The notes: generated by a model not told the origin, from the letters alone. 64,000 bases of DNA from Paenibacillus senegalensis JC66 (GCF_000285515.1 NZ_HE610957.1:346116-410115), one strand, 5' to 3'; positions 35,272 to 44,182 are shown, numbered from the stretch's first letter. Numbers and translations: made by a program.

Positions 35272-36093
35272 CTAACCATAAATAGAGGCTACAGGCTCCA
35301 CCTCGTTGAAACGGTAAAGCCGGGTCCTGCGCATCGCCCCGTTGCGCCTGGTCGTTTTTATATTCCCGGATTGATCAGTCGCAAGCTCTAGAAAAGGAAG
35401 CCTCGGCGCTTTTTCCCAAAACGTTGACTTAATGACAATTTTCGGGTCGTCCTTCACCACGGTCATTAACACGTCCCTTAGTTCAGACAATGTAAATTCT
35501 TCCGGCAGAAAATGCTTCGCTAAAGTTGTTTGTACCATTTCCCGTTCGACTACTGCTATCGCCGCTTCAATCATTTCCTTGTGATCGAATGCAAGCGGTA
35601 AAGCTAGAGCTTCTTCCACGCTAAACAATTCGCACTGCTCCGCGTCATCAGCCGCCTTTCGTTTTTCCAAATAATCCGGTGGTACAATCGCATAATGAGC
35701 ATTGGAAATGATCCAACCTCTTGGATCGCGTCCGGGCCGATCATAAACGGCGAAATGTTTCACATGAATGCCGCTGATCCCGGTTTCCTCCGACAGCTCC
35801 CGGTAGGCCGTTTGCAATGCTGTTTCCTTATCCGAGCCGAACCCGCCTGGCAGTGCCCATTTCCCTCCCTCAATGTTGGGATTTCCTTCAGCATCGGTTG
35901 CGGCCCGCTTGATCAGCATAAGCATCAAGACTGGCTTCCAGATCTCCTCGCCTTTCTCGATCTGTTTATCCTGGCGGATGGTAAATACGGCTATATCGGA
36001 TGTATAACCATCCGGTGTCCGGTAACGCCCCGGATCGTAATGCTTCAAAACTTCTTCCTCTGTTGTAAATTTACCGGAATGGGATGGTGCCAT
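35272..36093 (-). CDS. NUDIX hydrolase with possible NrtR-like C-terminal domain
   Basis: A 273-residue protein starting at the ATG 36093, which follows a textbook GGAGGTGA; the frame extends to 36129 without a better site. Residues about 25-180 are a NUDIX domain with a complete box (GGFGSDK, then E-x7-RELSEETGI), and the downstream AVYDRPGRDPRGW motif is typical of ADP-ribose pyrophosphatases and of the NrtR family. The last 85 residues (LPEEFTLSELRDVLMTVV onward) resemble the winged-helix tail of NrtR, the NUDIX-derived NAD-biosynthesis regulator. Position as first gene of the pncA-pncB block supports a role in NAD turnover or its regulation. Enzyme, regulator or both cannot be decided from sequence. 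Confidence 0.85.
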   Translation of the reverse strand: MAPSHSGKFTTEEEVLKHYDPGRYRTPDGYTSDIAVFTIRQDKQIEKGEEIWKPVLMLMLIKRAATDAEGNPNIEGGKWALPGGFGSDKETALQTAYRELSEETGISGIHVKHFAVYDRPGRDPRGWIISNAHYAIVPPDYLEKRKAADDAEQCELFSVEEALALPLAFDHKEMIEAAIAVVEREMVQTTLAKHFLPEEFTLSELRDVLMTVVKDDPKIVIKSTFWEKAPRLPFLELATDQSGNIKTTRRNGAMRRTRLYRFNEVEPVASIYG

Positions 36094-36324
36094 CGCCTCA
36101 CCTCCAACAGTATTTGAATCAGAAATCATTTTCTAGATATTAATTAGTTATTTCCGAATTACTTATTTAAATTATAGAGCCTTCTTATTATAAAATCAAT
36201 CCCAAATTTCCTCTCTTAACGACTCCCTCTCGTTAAAATAACCATTTTGCCCTTTTCTTAACGGCTATCATTACCAAAATGCCTCTGCAGATCAAATTCT
36301 GCATTCTTGAAGCAAGCTCCTGAT

Positions 36325-36353
36325 TTGTAGAACTTGGCCAACAATGGTATAAT
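36325..36353 (+). promoter_or_regulatory. probable sigma-A promoter of the ArsR gene
   Basis: TATAAT at 36348-36353 is a perfect -10 box. TTGTAG at 36325-36330 is a partial -35 box at 17-bp spacing. The ArsR start is 43 bases downstream. Confidence 0.6.
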
Positions 36354-36396
36354 GACTTCACTTGTAACAGCTCTTTGATTGAGGACGGGTGATCAT

Positions 36397-36762
36397 ATGG
36401 CCAAAGTAGACCATGAGATTTGCGAGGAGACATGTCAAGGTAGCGCCGATGAATTGCACAAGGTTGAAGACCTGCTGCTGGATGAGAGCGATGCGGTTGA
36501 ACTGGCAGACTTTTTTAAAGCGCTCGGCGACCCGACCCGGGTTAAAATGATCCATGCCCTGCAAAAAAGCGAGATGTGTGTTCATGACTTAACCGAAGTA
36601 TTGAAGATGAACCAGTCTGCTGTGTCCCACCAGCTTCGTTTTTTACGAAATACCCGCATCGTCAAACGCAGAAAAGTAGGACGCACCGTCTTTTATTCCT
36701 TGGATGATAACCATATTGAGCAAATCTTTTCCCAAACCTTGCAGCATTTAAAACACCGGTAA
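36397..36762 (+). CDS. ArsR/SmtB-family metal-sensing repressor
   Basis: A 121-residue repressor; the ATG at 36397 is preferred over the TTG at 36379. The winged-helix core reads LADFFKALGDPTRVKMIHALQ, then MCVHDLTEVLKMNQSAVSHQLRFLRN and the wing VGRTVFYSLDD. The alpha-3 metal region ELCVCDL of CadC appears here as EMCVHDL. The N terminus has EICEETC, and the C terminus has DDNHIEQIFSQTLQHLKHR, which resembles the alpha-5 zinc site (D-x-H ... H-x2-H) of CzrA/SmtB. A Zn, Cd or Co sensor is likely. It lies 248 bases upstream of a P-type ATPase whose promoter carries a matching palindrome. Confidence 0.9.
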   Translation: MAKVDHEICEETCQGSADELHKVEDLLLDESDAVELADFFKALGDPTRVKMIHALQKSEMCVHDLTEVLKMNQSAVSHQLRFLRNTRIVKRRKVGRTVFYSLDDNHIEQIFSQTLQHLKHR

Positions 36763-36936
36763 AAGTCGCGCTTCAGCTTGCTGAGACGCGATTTTTTTTA
36801 TTGGCCAGCGCTTCTCGCATCAATCGCAGCGGGGGTTTGTCGAGCAAACAAGCTGCTAGCCAAGCAAGACAGGACAGAATCGGTAACCGGCATGTAATCG
36901 AATGATAAAATAGGCATTCAGCAGGGAAAGATAGCA

Positions 36937-36986
36937 TTGACAAAAAAAGCGGGATTAATTAACATATGAATATATAATCATATGTT
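36937..36986 (+). promoter_or_regulatory. promoter and ArsR-type operator of the P-type ATPase gene
   Basis: TTGACA (36937-36942), 17 bases, then TAACAT (36960-36965) forms a sigma-A promoter. Overlapping the -10 and start region, AACATATGA (36961-36969) and TCATATGTT (36978-36986) are a perfect 9-bp inverted repeat with an 8-base AT spacer. This matches ArsR/SmtB operators, so metal-relieved repression is likely. Confidence 0.75.
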
Positions 36987-37010
36987 GGTTTATAAAGCGA
37001 GGTCATTGAT

Positions 37011-39188
37011 ATGAATGAACATCGAGTGAAAGGCTTATCTTGTCCCAGCTGTGCAGCTTCACTTGAACAGCAAATTCAGCAATTAGAGCATGGCGATAAT
37101 GCTGTTTTAAGCTATAATTCCGGTGTACTGAGGGTAGATTCAAGAGTTTCCTTACAAAAAGTCGAACAAATATTGAAATCTGACGGAGCCTGGCTGGTGA
37201 AAGAAGCGAATACGGCGCATTCCAATAACCTGGAACAAACCGGCAGCCGCAGCCAATCAGGTCACTCGCATGGACATCTCCACTCTGAACAAGCGCATGA
37301 TGATCACAACCATCAAACCATAAAGATGAGAAATTTAGTTATTGGCGCTTCCCTGCTTTATGCCCTGGCATTGATGCTGGAGAATCAGATAGCCGCCCCT
37401 GCGGTCACGTTCATCTTCTTGGCAGCTATGGCGATTAGCGGATATACTACCTTTTTACGCGGCTTGAGGAACCTGTTCAAGTTAAAATTCACAATGGATA
37501 CGTTGATGACCATTGCTCTAATTGGCGCTGTTGCTATCGGTGAATGGAAGGAAGCTACCCTGGTTGCCATCCTGTTCGGGCTGAATGAGATGCTGGAAGG
37601 GATGGGGATGGAGAAGGCCCGCCGCTCCATGGCAAGCTTGCTGGAAGTCGCACCTAAAGAAGCTGTCGTGGTGGAACAAGGTGTGGAACGCATCGTTCCC
37701 ATCGCGTCACTGGCTCCCGGAATGATCGTCAAGGTTAAGCCTGGCGAAAAAATCCCCTCTGATGGGGTAATTACGGAAGGCAAAAGCTCTGTAAATGAGG
37801 CTGCGATTACAGGGGAATCCTTACCGGTAGACAAAGCAGCCGGCGCCAAAGTTTTCGGGGGCAGTCTCAACAACGAGGGCGTTCTCCAGATTCGCATTGA
37901 AAAAGCGTATGAGGACTCTTCACTCGCCAAAATATTGCATTTGGTTAAAGAAGCCCAGGATACAAAAACCCCAACAGAGCTGTTCATTAACCGTTTCGCC
38001 AAATATTATACGCCAATGATTCTGTTATTGTCCGTCATGATCATGCTCGTCCCCCCTTTGCTGTTCAACGGAGAATGGGGACACTGGCTGTATCAAGGCT
38101 TGGCCGTACTTATAGTCGGCTGCCCTTGCGCATTGATTCTTTCCTCGCCTATCGCCATCGTTTCAGGCATTACCCGCAGTGCGCGAAACGGAATTTTGGT
38201 GAAAGGCGGCGCCTTCCTGGAGCAATTAGGTAAAATCGATACGATCGCTTTCGACAAAACCGGCACCTTGACCAAAGGCCAGCCTTACGTGGAAGAGGTG
38301 GCCGCTTATGAGGAAGAGGAATTTTACCGCGCAGCTTATGCCATTGAGCATTCGTCATCGCACCCATTAGCCAAAGCGATCGTGCGGAAGCTCCGGGATC
38401 TGCAGCTGGAGGCCGAAGCTCCTGAAGAGTTCACAACGATAAGCGGCCAAGGAATTCGCGCTGTAATTCAAGGCAAGTCCTACTCGCTGGGCAATGAAAA
38501 AGCTGTCCAGCATCTGACGCTGCCGCAGCCGGTCCGCCAGAAGATTAGCGAGCTGAAGGAAAAAGGGCTTACCCTTGTAATTGTCGCGGATGAAGCGAAA
38601 GTACTTGGCATGTTCGGTATTGCAGATGAGATCCGGGAAGAGAGCCGCGAGGTTGTGACAGAGCTTCACCGCCAGGGCATTCGCCAAACCGTGATGCTGA
38701 CTGGCGACCACAGGGCAACTGCAGAGAAGGTTGCTTCGGCGGTAGGCGTCCGTGCCTACTACAGCAGCTTGCTGCCGGAGCAAAAGGTCGAGCACATCCG
38801 CGAGCTCTCTGGACAAGGCAAGGTCGCTATGATCGGTGACGGGATTAATGATGCTCCCGCCTTGGCTGCGGCACAGCTCGGTATCGCCATGGGCAAAGGC
38901 ACCGACAGCGCAATCGAAACCGCGGATATCGTGCTCATGCAGGATCATCTCGGCAAACTGCCAGAAGCCGTGCAGACGGCCAAAAAGGTCAATCGCATTA
39001 TCCGCTTTAATATTGCGATATCTCTTGGCTTGAAGCTAATTGCCCTGCTTCTGACCATCCCGGGCTGGCTTACGCTCTGGATTGCAATTCTTTCAGATAT
39101 GGGAGCCACTATTTTGGTAACTCTCATTAGCCTGACGATTCTGCTTGAACGCAAGCCGCGGTCCAAAGCTTTGCCTGCTGCCCATTAA
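37011..39188 (+). CDS. cadA: Zn/Cd/Co-type P1B ATPase
   Basis: A 725-residue heavy-metal exporting ATPase. An N-terminal metal-binding domain has CPSC (Cys11, Cys14), followed by a His-rich linker at 84-101 (HSHGHLHSEQAHDDHNH). Membrane helices surround the transport motif GCPCALI near residue 371. The phosphorylation site is FDKTGTLT (about 414), SSSHPLAKAI is the class-specific HP motif, TGDHRATAE the ATP-binding region and GDGINDAPAL the hinge (about 608). CPC with a His-rich linker favours Zn, Cd or Co over Cu. The adjacent ArsR gene and operator support metal-induced expression. Gene symbol is by family; the metal is not proven. Confidence 0.92.
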   Translation: MNEHRVKGLSCPSCAASLEQQIQQLEHGDNAVLSYNSGVLRVDSRVSLQKVEQILKSDGAWLVKEANTAHSNNLEQTGSRSQSGHSHGHLHSEQAHDDHNHQTIKMRNLVIGASLLYALALMLENQIAAPAVTFIFLAAMAISGYTTFLRGLRNLFKLKFTMDTLMTIALIGAVAIGEWKEATLVAILFGLNEMLEGMGMEKARRSMASLLEVAPKEAVVVEQGVERIVPIASLAPGMIVKVKPGEKIPSDGVITEGKSSVNEAAITGESLPVDKAAGAKVFGGSLNNEGVLQIRIEKAYEDSSLAKILHLVKEAQDTKTPTELFINRFAKYYTPMILLLSVMIMLVPPLLFNGEWGHWLYQGLAVLIVGCPCALILSSPIAIVSGITRSARNGILVKGGAFLEQLGKIDTIAFDKTGTLTKGQPYVEEVAAYEEEEFYRAAYAIEHSSSHPLAKAIVRKLRDLQLEAEAPEEFTTISGQGIRAVIQGKSYSLGNEKAVQHLTLPQPVRQKISELKEKGLTLVIVADEAKVLGMFGIADEIREESREVVTELHRQGIRQTVMLTGDHRATAEKVASAVGVRAYYSSLLPEQKVEHIRELSGQGKVAMIGDGINDAPALAAAQLGIAMGKGTDSAIETADIVLMQDHLGKLPEAVQTAKKVNRIIRFNIAISLGLKLIALLLTIPGWLTLWIAILSDMGATILVTLISLTILLERKPRSKALPAAH

Positions 39189-39221
39189 TACAAAGTCCAT
39201 TTTTTAGGCAAAATGCTCAAT

Positions 39222-39271
39222 ACAAAAAGCCGCTGTCCGTATCCATAAGTGGATAACGGGCAGCGGCTTTG
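39222..39271. terminator. bidirectional terminator between cadA and hisA
   Basis: AAAGCCGCTG-type left arm (39226-39245) and GGATAACGGGCAGCGGCTTT right arm (39251-39270) form a long stem with few mismatches. T-runs are TTT on the plus side and TTTTTG on the minus side. It separates the convergent P-type ATPase and HisA genes. Confidence 0.8.
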
Positions 39272-39344
39272 CGCTGGCGCCCAAACCTCCAAACAAGCAG
39301 CTTTTACATAGCTCGCCAGTTAATGCAAGGAACATTGCCTTGAC

Positions 39345-40106
39345 TCAGGTTAATGCAGCAAAGTAATCGAGGACCTCACGATAGGACTGTTTGCCGCCAA
39401 ATATATCAAGCGCACTTCCGATCGTTATATCCAGCTTCCCTGCCGTCAGCTCATAAAAGTGCTGCACATCCGCTAAAGAGCGGGCTCCTCCGGCATAAGT
39501 AGTCGGCAATTGAACCCAATCGGCCAACGCTTTGGCCAGCTCACTCTGAATTCCCTGCTGCTTACCCTCGACGTCTACCGCATGTATCAAAAATTCACTG
39601 CAGCGGTTCTCGAGATAGCGTATATTTTCCGGATTGACCTCAAAATCGCTGAACTGCTTCCACTGGTTGGTCACTACATACCATTTGCTGTTCTTGGCTT
39701 TACAGCTTAAATCGATAACGAGCTTCTCCTTGCCAACCTCGGATACAATCCTTTCCAGGTGCTCCTCGTTCAGCTGGCCATCGCGAAAAATATAGGAGGT
39801 GACGATGACATGAGAAGCTCCACGCTCCAGGTAAAATGCTGCATTCTCCGCGTGAATGCCCCCGCCGATTTGCAGTCCCCCGGGATAGGCTTCCAGCGCC
39901 CGCAAAGCGGCAGCTTCGTTACCCGGACCAAGCATAATAACATGCCCGCCTTTTAGCCCGTCCCGCTTAAATAATTCTGCATAATAGGCAGAATCAAACT
40001 CCGACACGAAATTTTCGACTACTTCTTCATTCTTGTCCGTTAACGTCTCGCCGACAATTTGTTTAACTTTTCCCTCATGCAGGTCAATACAAGGTCTAAA
40101 TTGCAT
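39345..40106 (-). CDS. hisA: eukaryote-type HisA (ProFAR isomerase, HIS6-like)
   Basis: A 253-residue TIM barrel that should isomerise ProFAR to PRFAR in histidine synthesis. The sequence follows the fungal/plant HIS6 form rather than the common bacterial HisA: CIDLHEGKVKQIVG, NFVSEFDSAYYAELF, HVIMLGPGNEAAA, LQIGGGI, VIVTSYIF, VIDLSCK, EFLIHAVDVEGKQQGI, TYAGGARS and SALDIFGG all match HIS6 motifs I recall. The first Asp (CIDLH) and the later Asp (HAVDVEG) are the catalytic pair. The ATG at 40106 follows AAGGGG; an ATG eight codons earlier is possible. It is isolated, with no other his gene nearby, and ends at a bidirectional terminator. Confidence 0.88.
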   Translation of the reverse strand: MQFRPCIDLHEGKVKQIVGETLTDKNEEVVENFVSEFDSAYYAELFKRDGLKGGHVIMLGPGNEAAALRALEAYPGGLQIGGGIHAENAAFYLERGASHVIVTSYIFRDGQLNEEHLERIVSEVGKEKLVIDLSCKAKNSKWYVVTNQWKQFSDFEVNPENIRYLENRCSEFLIHAVDVEGKQQGIQSELAKALADWVQLPTTYAGGARSLADVQHFYELTAGKLDITIGSALDIFGGKQSYREVLDYFAALT

Positions 40107-40208
40107 GCTTTCTGCTTTCCCCTTCCCCATAGCCTGTCTCTACTTTATCACAGTGTCTTCAAGTTGACACCCCGGCGCCGGGAAGAATGTACGGATAGTT
40201 TGCTATTC

Positions 40209-42005
40209 TCAGGATGTTGCCCTAACTATCTCCAATTTTGTCGTCCACTTCACGGCTTCCCCTGCAGCCAACGGCGCACTCATCTTAATCCGCGCTTTCG
40301 ACGAGACGCCGCTCGGGGACAAGATGGATCGCTTAAGATCCACCTGAATTTCTGCGGCACCTTCACTGTATAGGGAATAGCGTTTACCGGCATATATACA
40401 TTCAAGGTATGTCTTCTCTGCCTTAGAATAGGTCAATGCATGACGCCCATTATGAACGATGAGCGGCACGACTTGCTCGACCCGATTTAGCGCTATATTG
40501 GTCTTGAGGGTATACGTCCACTCGATCCCCTGTTTTGTTATCCTTATCGCTTTGACACATTGAAGGATATTTGTTTCCACCGACAGCTCCAACCCGTCCG
40601 GAAGCGGCACCGCTTCAACATTGCTTCTGCTATCGGGATAGTACAGCTGTCCAGTGGAGTCCTCTACAACAAATCCTTCCCATATGCCATCCTCATTAGC
40701 GCTGACCGCCGTTGTCCCTAGCCCAGGCAACCGGGCTTCGGCCAAGGGAAGTGATTGATTTTCCAATCGCACATGAAACACCTGCATAGCTGGCGCATAC
40801 TGGCGATGATGCATGCGGAGAGTACAGCCGAAAAATTGCCCCCCGCTGCGATAAAAAGCGTAACCGCTTTCGGTGTCCATCCAAACCTCTGACGGATCAC
40901 CAGCTGGCAGCTCTGCTAGCTCCTCCAGGGAAGAGCCCCCGTTGCCTGCATGTTCGCCCAGCGCTTCGGCCGCAATAACAATGCCGGTTAACCCTAGCAA
41001 ATTGTACATATTTAAATGAGTATAGCTCTCATATCCAACTCTTAAGGCATGCGGCCAATGATTGGGCGTACAGCTATAGGTCCCATCTGCTTGTTTAAAC
41101 GGAAGCCAATAGGTGAAGGCCTTTTCCAGCAAAGAGCTGGTATACAAATGATGTCCTCCTTCCTTTGACTGTTTCTTCTCCTGGCGAACAAGGCGACCGG
41201 CAACCAGTGCAACTAAAGCGCCCCAGGTAAACATTTGATGACTGCTGCGGCCCACCATCGCCATCGTTCCATCCAAACTAACCGCATGCTCCAGCCAGCC
41301 CATCCCGCGGTCGACAATCGACTCGGCTTTTTGCTTTTGTTCGAGCAAAGCCTGCGGCCAGTGACGAATTAAAGAAAGGGCGGAATTTAAAATAAACAAA
41401 GTAAAGGCGTGATAAGCAATCGGCATCCCGTCTTTGGCTCCACTAGAGTCTACTTCGTCATTAATAAAGCCTGAGGATAGCTGGGCGGAAGAAATAAAAG
41501 CCAACCGGTGATCCAATAAGGACCGATCGGCTTTGCGAATGTCCAATAGTTCCGTAAAAAGCTCCATCGCCCACTGCAAAGCTGAGCAGTTCGTATTGAT
41601 AACATCACAATCATCTACATATTTAGCGAATGCATCCGAATACTCCGATAATAACAACTCCCGTTCATGCTCCGGCGCTACCAGCATAGCCATCAGACTA
41701 TAATGATATAAAAATACCCGACAGAACGGATTCACCTGGTTTCTGTCCTGAAGCAGCTCTAACGATCTAGCTATCATCTTCCTCAGCAGCTCCTGCAACT
41801 GCTTGGCATTGTCATTGCCGGGAGTATTGCTGAAGCGGCACAAGTAGGCCAGGATAACCGCTGCGTTGGCGGGCGCATAATTTTCACGGTACTCCGTCTC
41901 GTAAGGATCATCCAGTGAGCCTTCTGCGCTTACCCACGTGCCAATAATCTTTTCATACGCCTTCAGCATTTTCTGCATATCAGTAAGCAAGGATGGTATT
42001 GTCAT
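40209..42005 (-). CDS. uncharacterised protein with toroid-plus-sandwich look
   Basis: A 598-residue cytoplasmic protein (no signal peptide) that I cannot assign to a named family with confidence. Residues 1-350 are helical, with repeated Trp/Tyr/His-rich helices (SLMAMLVAP, NTNCSALQWAMELF, MAMVGRSSHQMFTWGAL, YESYTHLNMYNLLGL), which fits an alpha/alpha toroid as in heparinase or alginate-lyase-like enzymes. Residues 370-598 are beta-rich (SGYAFYRSGGQFFGCTLRMHH, IEWTYTLKTNIAL), like the C-terminal sandwich of those lyases. A saccharide-acting role (DUF2264-like) is possible. It lies 102 bases upstream of hisA on the same strand; no functional link is evident. Confidence 0.6.
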   Translation of the reverse strand: MTIPSLLTDMQKMLKAYEKIIGTWVSAEGSLDDPYETEYRENYAPANAAVILAYLCRFSNTPGNDNAKQLQELLRKMIARSLELLQDRNQVNPFCRVFLYHYSLMAMLVAPEHERELLLSEYSDAFAKYVDDCDVINTNCSALQWAMELFTELLDIRKADRSLLDHRLAFISSAQLSSGFINDEVDSSGAKDGMPIAYHAFTLFILNSALSLIRHWPQALLEQKQKAESIVDRGMGWLEHAVSLDGTMAMVGRSSHQMFTWGALVALVAGRLVRQEKKQSKEGGHHLYTSSLLEKAFTYWLPFKQADGTYSCTPNHWPHALRVGYESYTHLNMYNLLGLTGIVIAAEALGEHAGNGGSSLEELAELPAGDPSEVWMDTESGYAFYRSGGQFFGCTLRMHHRQYAPAMQVFHVRLENQSLPLAEARLPGLGTTAVSANEDGIWEGFVVEDSTGQLYYPDSRSNVEAVPLPDGLELSVETNILQCVKAIRITKQGIEWTYTLKTNIALNRVEQVVPLIVHNGRHALTYSKAEKTYLECIYAGKRYSLYSEGAAEIQVDLKRSILSPSGVSSKARIKMSAPLAAGEAVKWTTKLEIVRATS

Positions 42006-42192
42006 CTTTTCTTCTTCCCTTCTATCTATAGGGTGGTCACTGCCTTTTACTCACGAAAGCCGAAAACGAAGCCTTTCCTTGCCCTTACGAAAAAAATCAT
42101 TCTATTGAAGCTATTCGCGATCAGTATACCACCCTCCCCATCCGCTGCCTATCCCTAGATACTGTCCAATAATGGTACAAAAAAAGATCAAT

Positions 42193-42236
42193 GACAAAAA
42201 AAGATCATTCGTCCTGCTGCATTGAATGATCTTTAA
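42193..42236 (-). terminator. terminator of the CDF gene
   Basis: Perfect 11-bp arms AAAGATCATTC (42200-42210) and GAATGATCTTT (42224-42234) are followed on the minus strand by a T-run (A-run at 42195-42202). It lies 60 bases after the CDF stop. Confidence 0.8.
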
Positions 42237-42293
42237 GGTGAGCCGAGGGCTCAAATTAACTTTTAAATTCACTATTAACTTGCGGTACAAAGA

Positions 42294-43255
42294 TTATCGT
42301 TCCCTGGCAGGCTCAGATCGCCTCTCCGTCTCCGGGTGGCCATGCCCGATTTCATCCCCGAATAAAAGGGGTGATGGTGCATCATCCGAGTCATGGATTT
42401 TTTCATGCTCAGGCTCGACGTGAATAAACACTTGTGCCCGGTTAAAAACATTCTTGATTGCTTGTTCAATATCGTCACATAAATGGTGCGCCTCCTCAAT
42501 CGAGGTGCCGGAAGCAAGCACCAGGTGGAAGTCAATAAATTCGTTAGGTCCGGAGCGGCGGGTACGCAGGTCATGCACCTCTAAATAACGGTCGCAAAAT
42601 TGTTTAACGATTTCTGTAATTTGCATTTCTTCCTCTTCGGTCAAGCTCGCGTCTAACAGCGGCGGGAACGATTCCTTTGTCAAATGAAAAGCTTCCTTCA
42701 TGATATATAAGGCAAGTACAATTCCGATTAAAGGATCGAGCACATACCAGCCGGTATAGGTCACCAAGACCAAGCTTAGCGCTACACCTAACGAGGTATA
42801 TACATCGGTCAGCAAATGCAGGGCATTAGACTTCATCGCCATCGAGTGCGTCTCTTCCGCCGCTCTGGATACTTTTCGGGACACGATAAAATTAATAACC
42901 GCTCCTAACAGCATGACTCCGATCCCTAGCCAAGGGAGGTGAATAGGCTCCGGCTGCAGCAGTTTATGGATGCACTCATATATAATCCATAAACCCGCCA
43001 CGAAAATGAGCAGTGTTTCAATTGTTCCAGAAATATTTTCAATTTTGCCATGGCCGTAAGGATGACCCCGGTCAGCGGACCTGGCTGAGAAGCGTACGGA
43101 AAAAAAGCGATTATAGAGGCAGCCAAATCAAGAAAAGAATGAATGGCTTCCGACAAAATAGCTACAGAACCTGTGACCAGGCCAATAATAAATTTCAGCG
43201 AGACTACGAATGTATTGCTCATTACGGAAAGAAATGCGGTTCTGGATGGATGCAT
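42294..43255 (-). pseudogene. CDF-family metal exporter split by a 1-base frameshift
   Basis: Two overlapping frames together encode one cation diffusion facilitator. Frame 1 begins with an ATG at 43255 (FLSVMSNTFVVSLKF, then AILSEAIHSFLDLAAS, holding the first part of the metal site). Frame 2 continues from about 43098 as SVRFSARSADRGHPYGHGKIEN, the canonical CDF loop with HPYGHGK, then AMKSNALHLLTDVYTSLG and the cytoplasmic domain with EVHDLRTRRSG. Adding one T to a run of seven (plus-strand A7 at 43100-43106) restores an uninterrupted 320-residue protein of normal length. It may be a pseudogene, a phase-variable gene or a base error. If functional, it would export Zn or Co, near the P-type ATPase. 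Confidence 0.85.
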
Positions 43256-43777
43256 CGGTTACCCACTTTCTTTTCAGCTTGTACCAGACGGACCAGCTGC
43301 TGCAATTAGGGCCATTCTGGAAACACGGGAGCCTCTAGTCATTCAAACGCTGTCCGGCTGGCCGCGCTTGTTAGGAAATCACCGCTTCGTGCTAGAATTA
43401 CTGCGGTGTGCATTATGGCTGAGCGATTGCAGCTTACAGGTTGCCGCTATAGGCAGGGTTACGCAGAGCAAAACGACACCGGGAACAGCCTGCCTTATTA
43501 TTCCCCTATTGGCAGCAATTATTTCCTTATAAGCAATTAAAGTCGAGGTTAAAGCATAACAAAATAACCTAACAAACCGCCTAATAAAACGCCTAACAAA
43601 ATAAACCGTTGAGAGGCGATCACTTGTTGGGTTTGCAAAGCTTTAGCTGAGTTTTATGCAAAATACCGAAAACGCTGAATAAGTCATTCTAGCTCTGGAA
43701 GAATAGGATTTTAGGGAAGGACATGCTACAATGTGGGTGGAAATAGTATCCTTATACTAAGCTGAGGAGTGAACACG
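43256..43777. other. intergenic region between CDF and VOC genes
   Basis: No gene is supported in about 520 bases. A plus-strand frame here (43143-43532) mostly shadows the CDF gene and shows no family. Around 43556-43610 loosely repeated CCTAACAAAA-like units occur. The promoter of the VOC gene should lie near 43730 (TACAAT-like -10). Confidence 0.4.
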
Positions 43778-44182
43778 ATGCCGTTAAACCCGTATCTAAA
43801 CTTTGATGGAAATACCCGCGAGGTTGTTTTGTACTATGCAAGCGTATTTGGACTGGAGGAGCCTGAAATTATAACTTTTGGCTCACAGCATGGAGATGAA
43901 CTTCCGCCAGGCAGCGAAAATTTAGTTATGCATGCAAAACTAACGATAGCCGGAAGCGACTTGATGTTCTCTGATACGTTTCCCGGAATGCCTTATCAAC
44001 AGGGCAACAATATTTCGCTAGCTTTTGTCAGCAAAGACGAACAAGCTATCAGGGATGCATTCCATAAGCTTAGTGAAGGCGGCGATGTAAAGATGGAGCT
44101 GCAGGAAACCTCCTGGAGCAAGTGCTACGGTTACTTAACGGACAAGTTTGGTATTGGATGGCAGTTCAACCTTGAAGCATGA
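43778..44182 (+). CDS. VOC-family protein (PhnB-like)
   Basis: A 134-residue vicinal-oxygen-chelate-fold protein of the PhnB/3-dmu-9_3-mt subgroup. It opens with PYLNFDGNTREVVLYYASVFG, the family start. Two beta-alpha-beta-beta-beta modules follow, with HAKLTIAGSDLMFSD and ISLAFVSKDEQAIRDAFHKLSEGG, and it ends with DKFGIGWQFNL. The ATG at 43778 is 8 bases from GAGGAG; a GTG three codons earlier is less likely. Members of this subgroup often lack the full metal site, and their reactions are unknown. It is a single gene on the plus strand. Confidence 0.85.
   Translation: MPLNPYLNFDGNTREVVLYYASVFGLEEPEIITFGSQHGDELPPGSENLVMHAKLTIAGSDLMFSDTFPGMPYQQGNNISLAFVSKDEQAIRDAFHKLSEGGDVKMELQETSWSKCYGYLTDKFGIGWQFNLEA

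Noticed and set aside
36973-36978. TATAAT inside the ArsR operator as an alternative -10 box
   Set aside because: The only TTGACA upstream is 30 bases away. TAACAT at 36960 has the correct 17-bp spacing.
38367-38948. A 193-codon minus-strand frame inside the P-type ATPase gene
   Set aside because: It is a shadow of the ATPase gene and shows no start signal or family.
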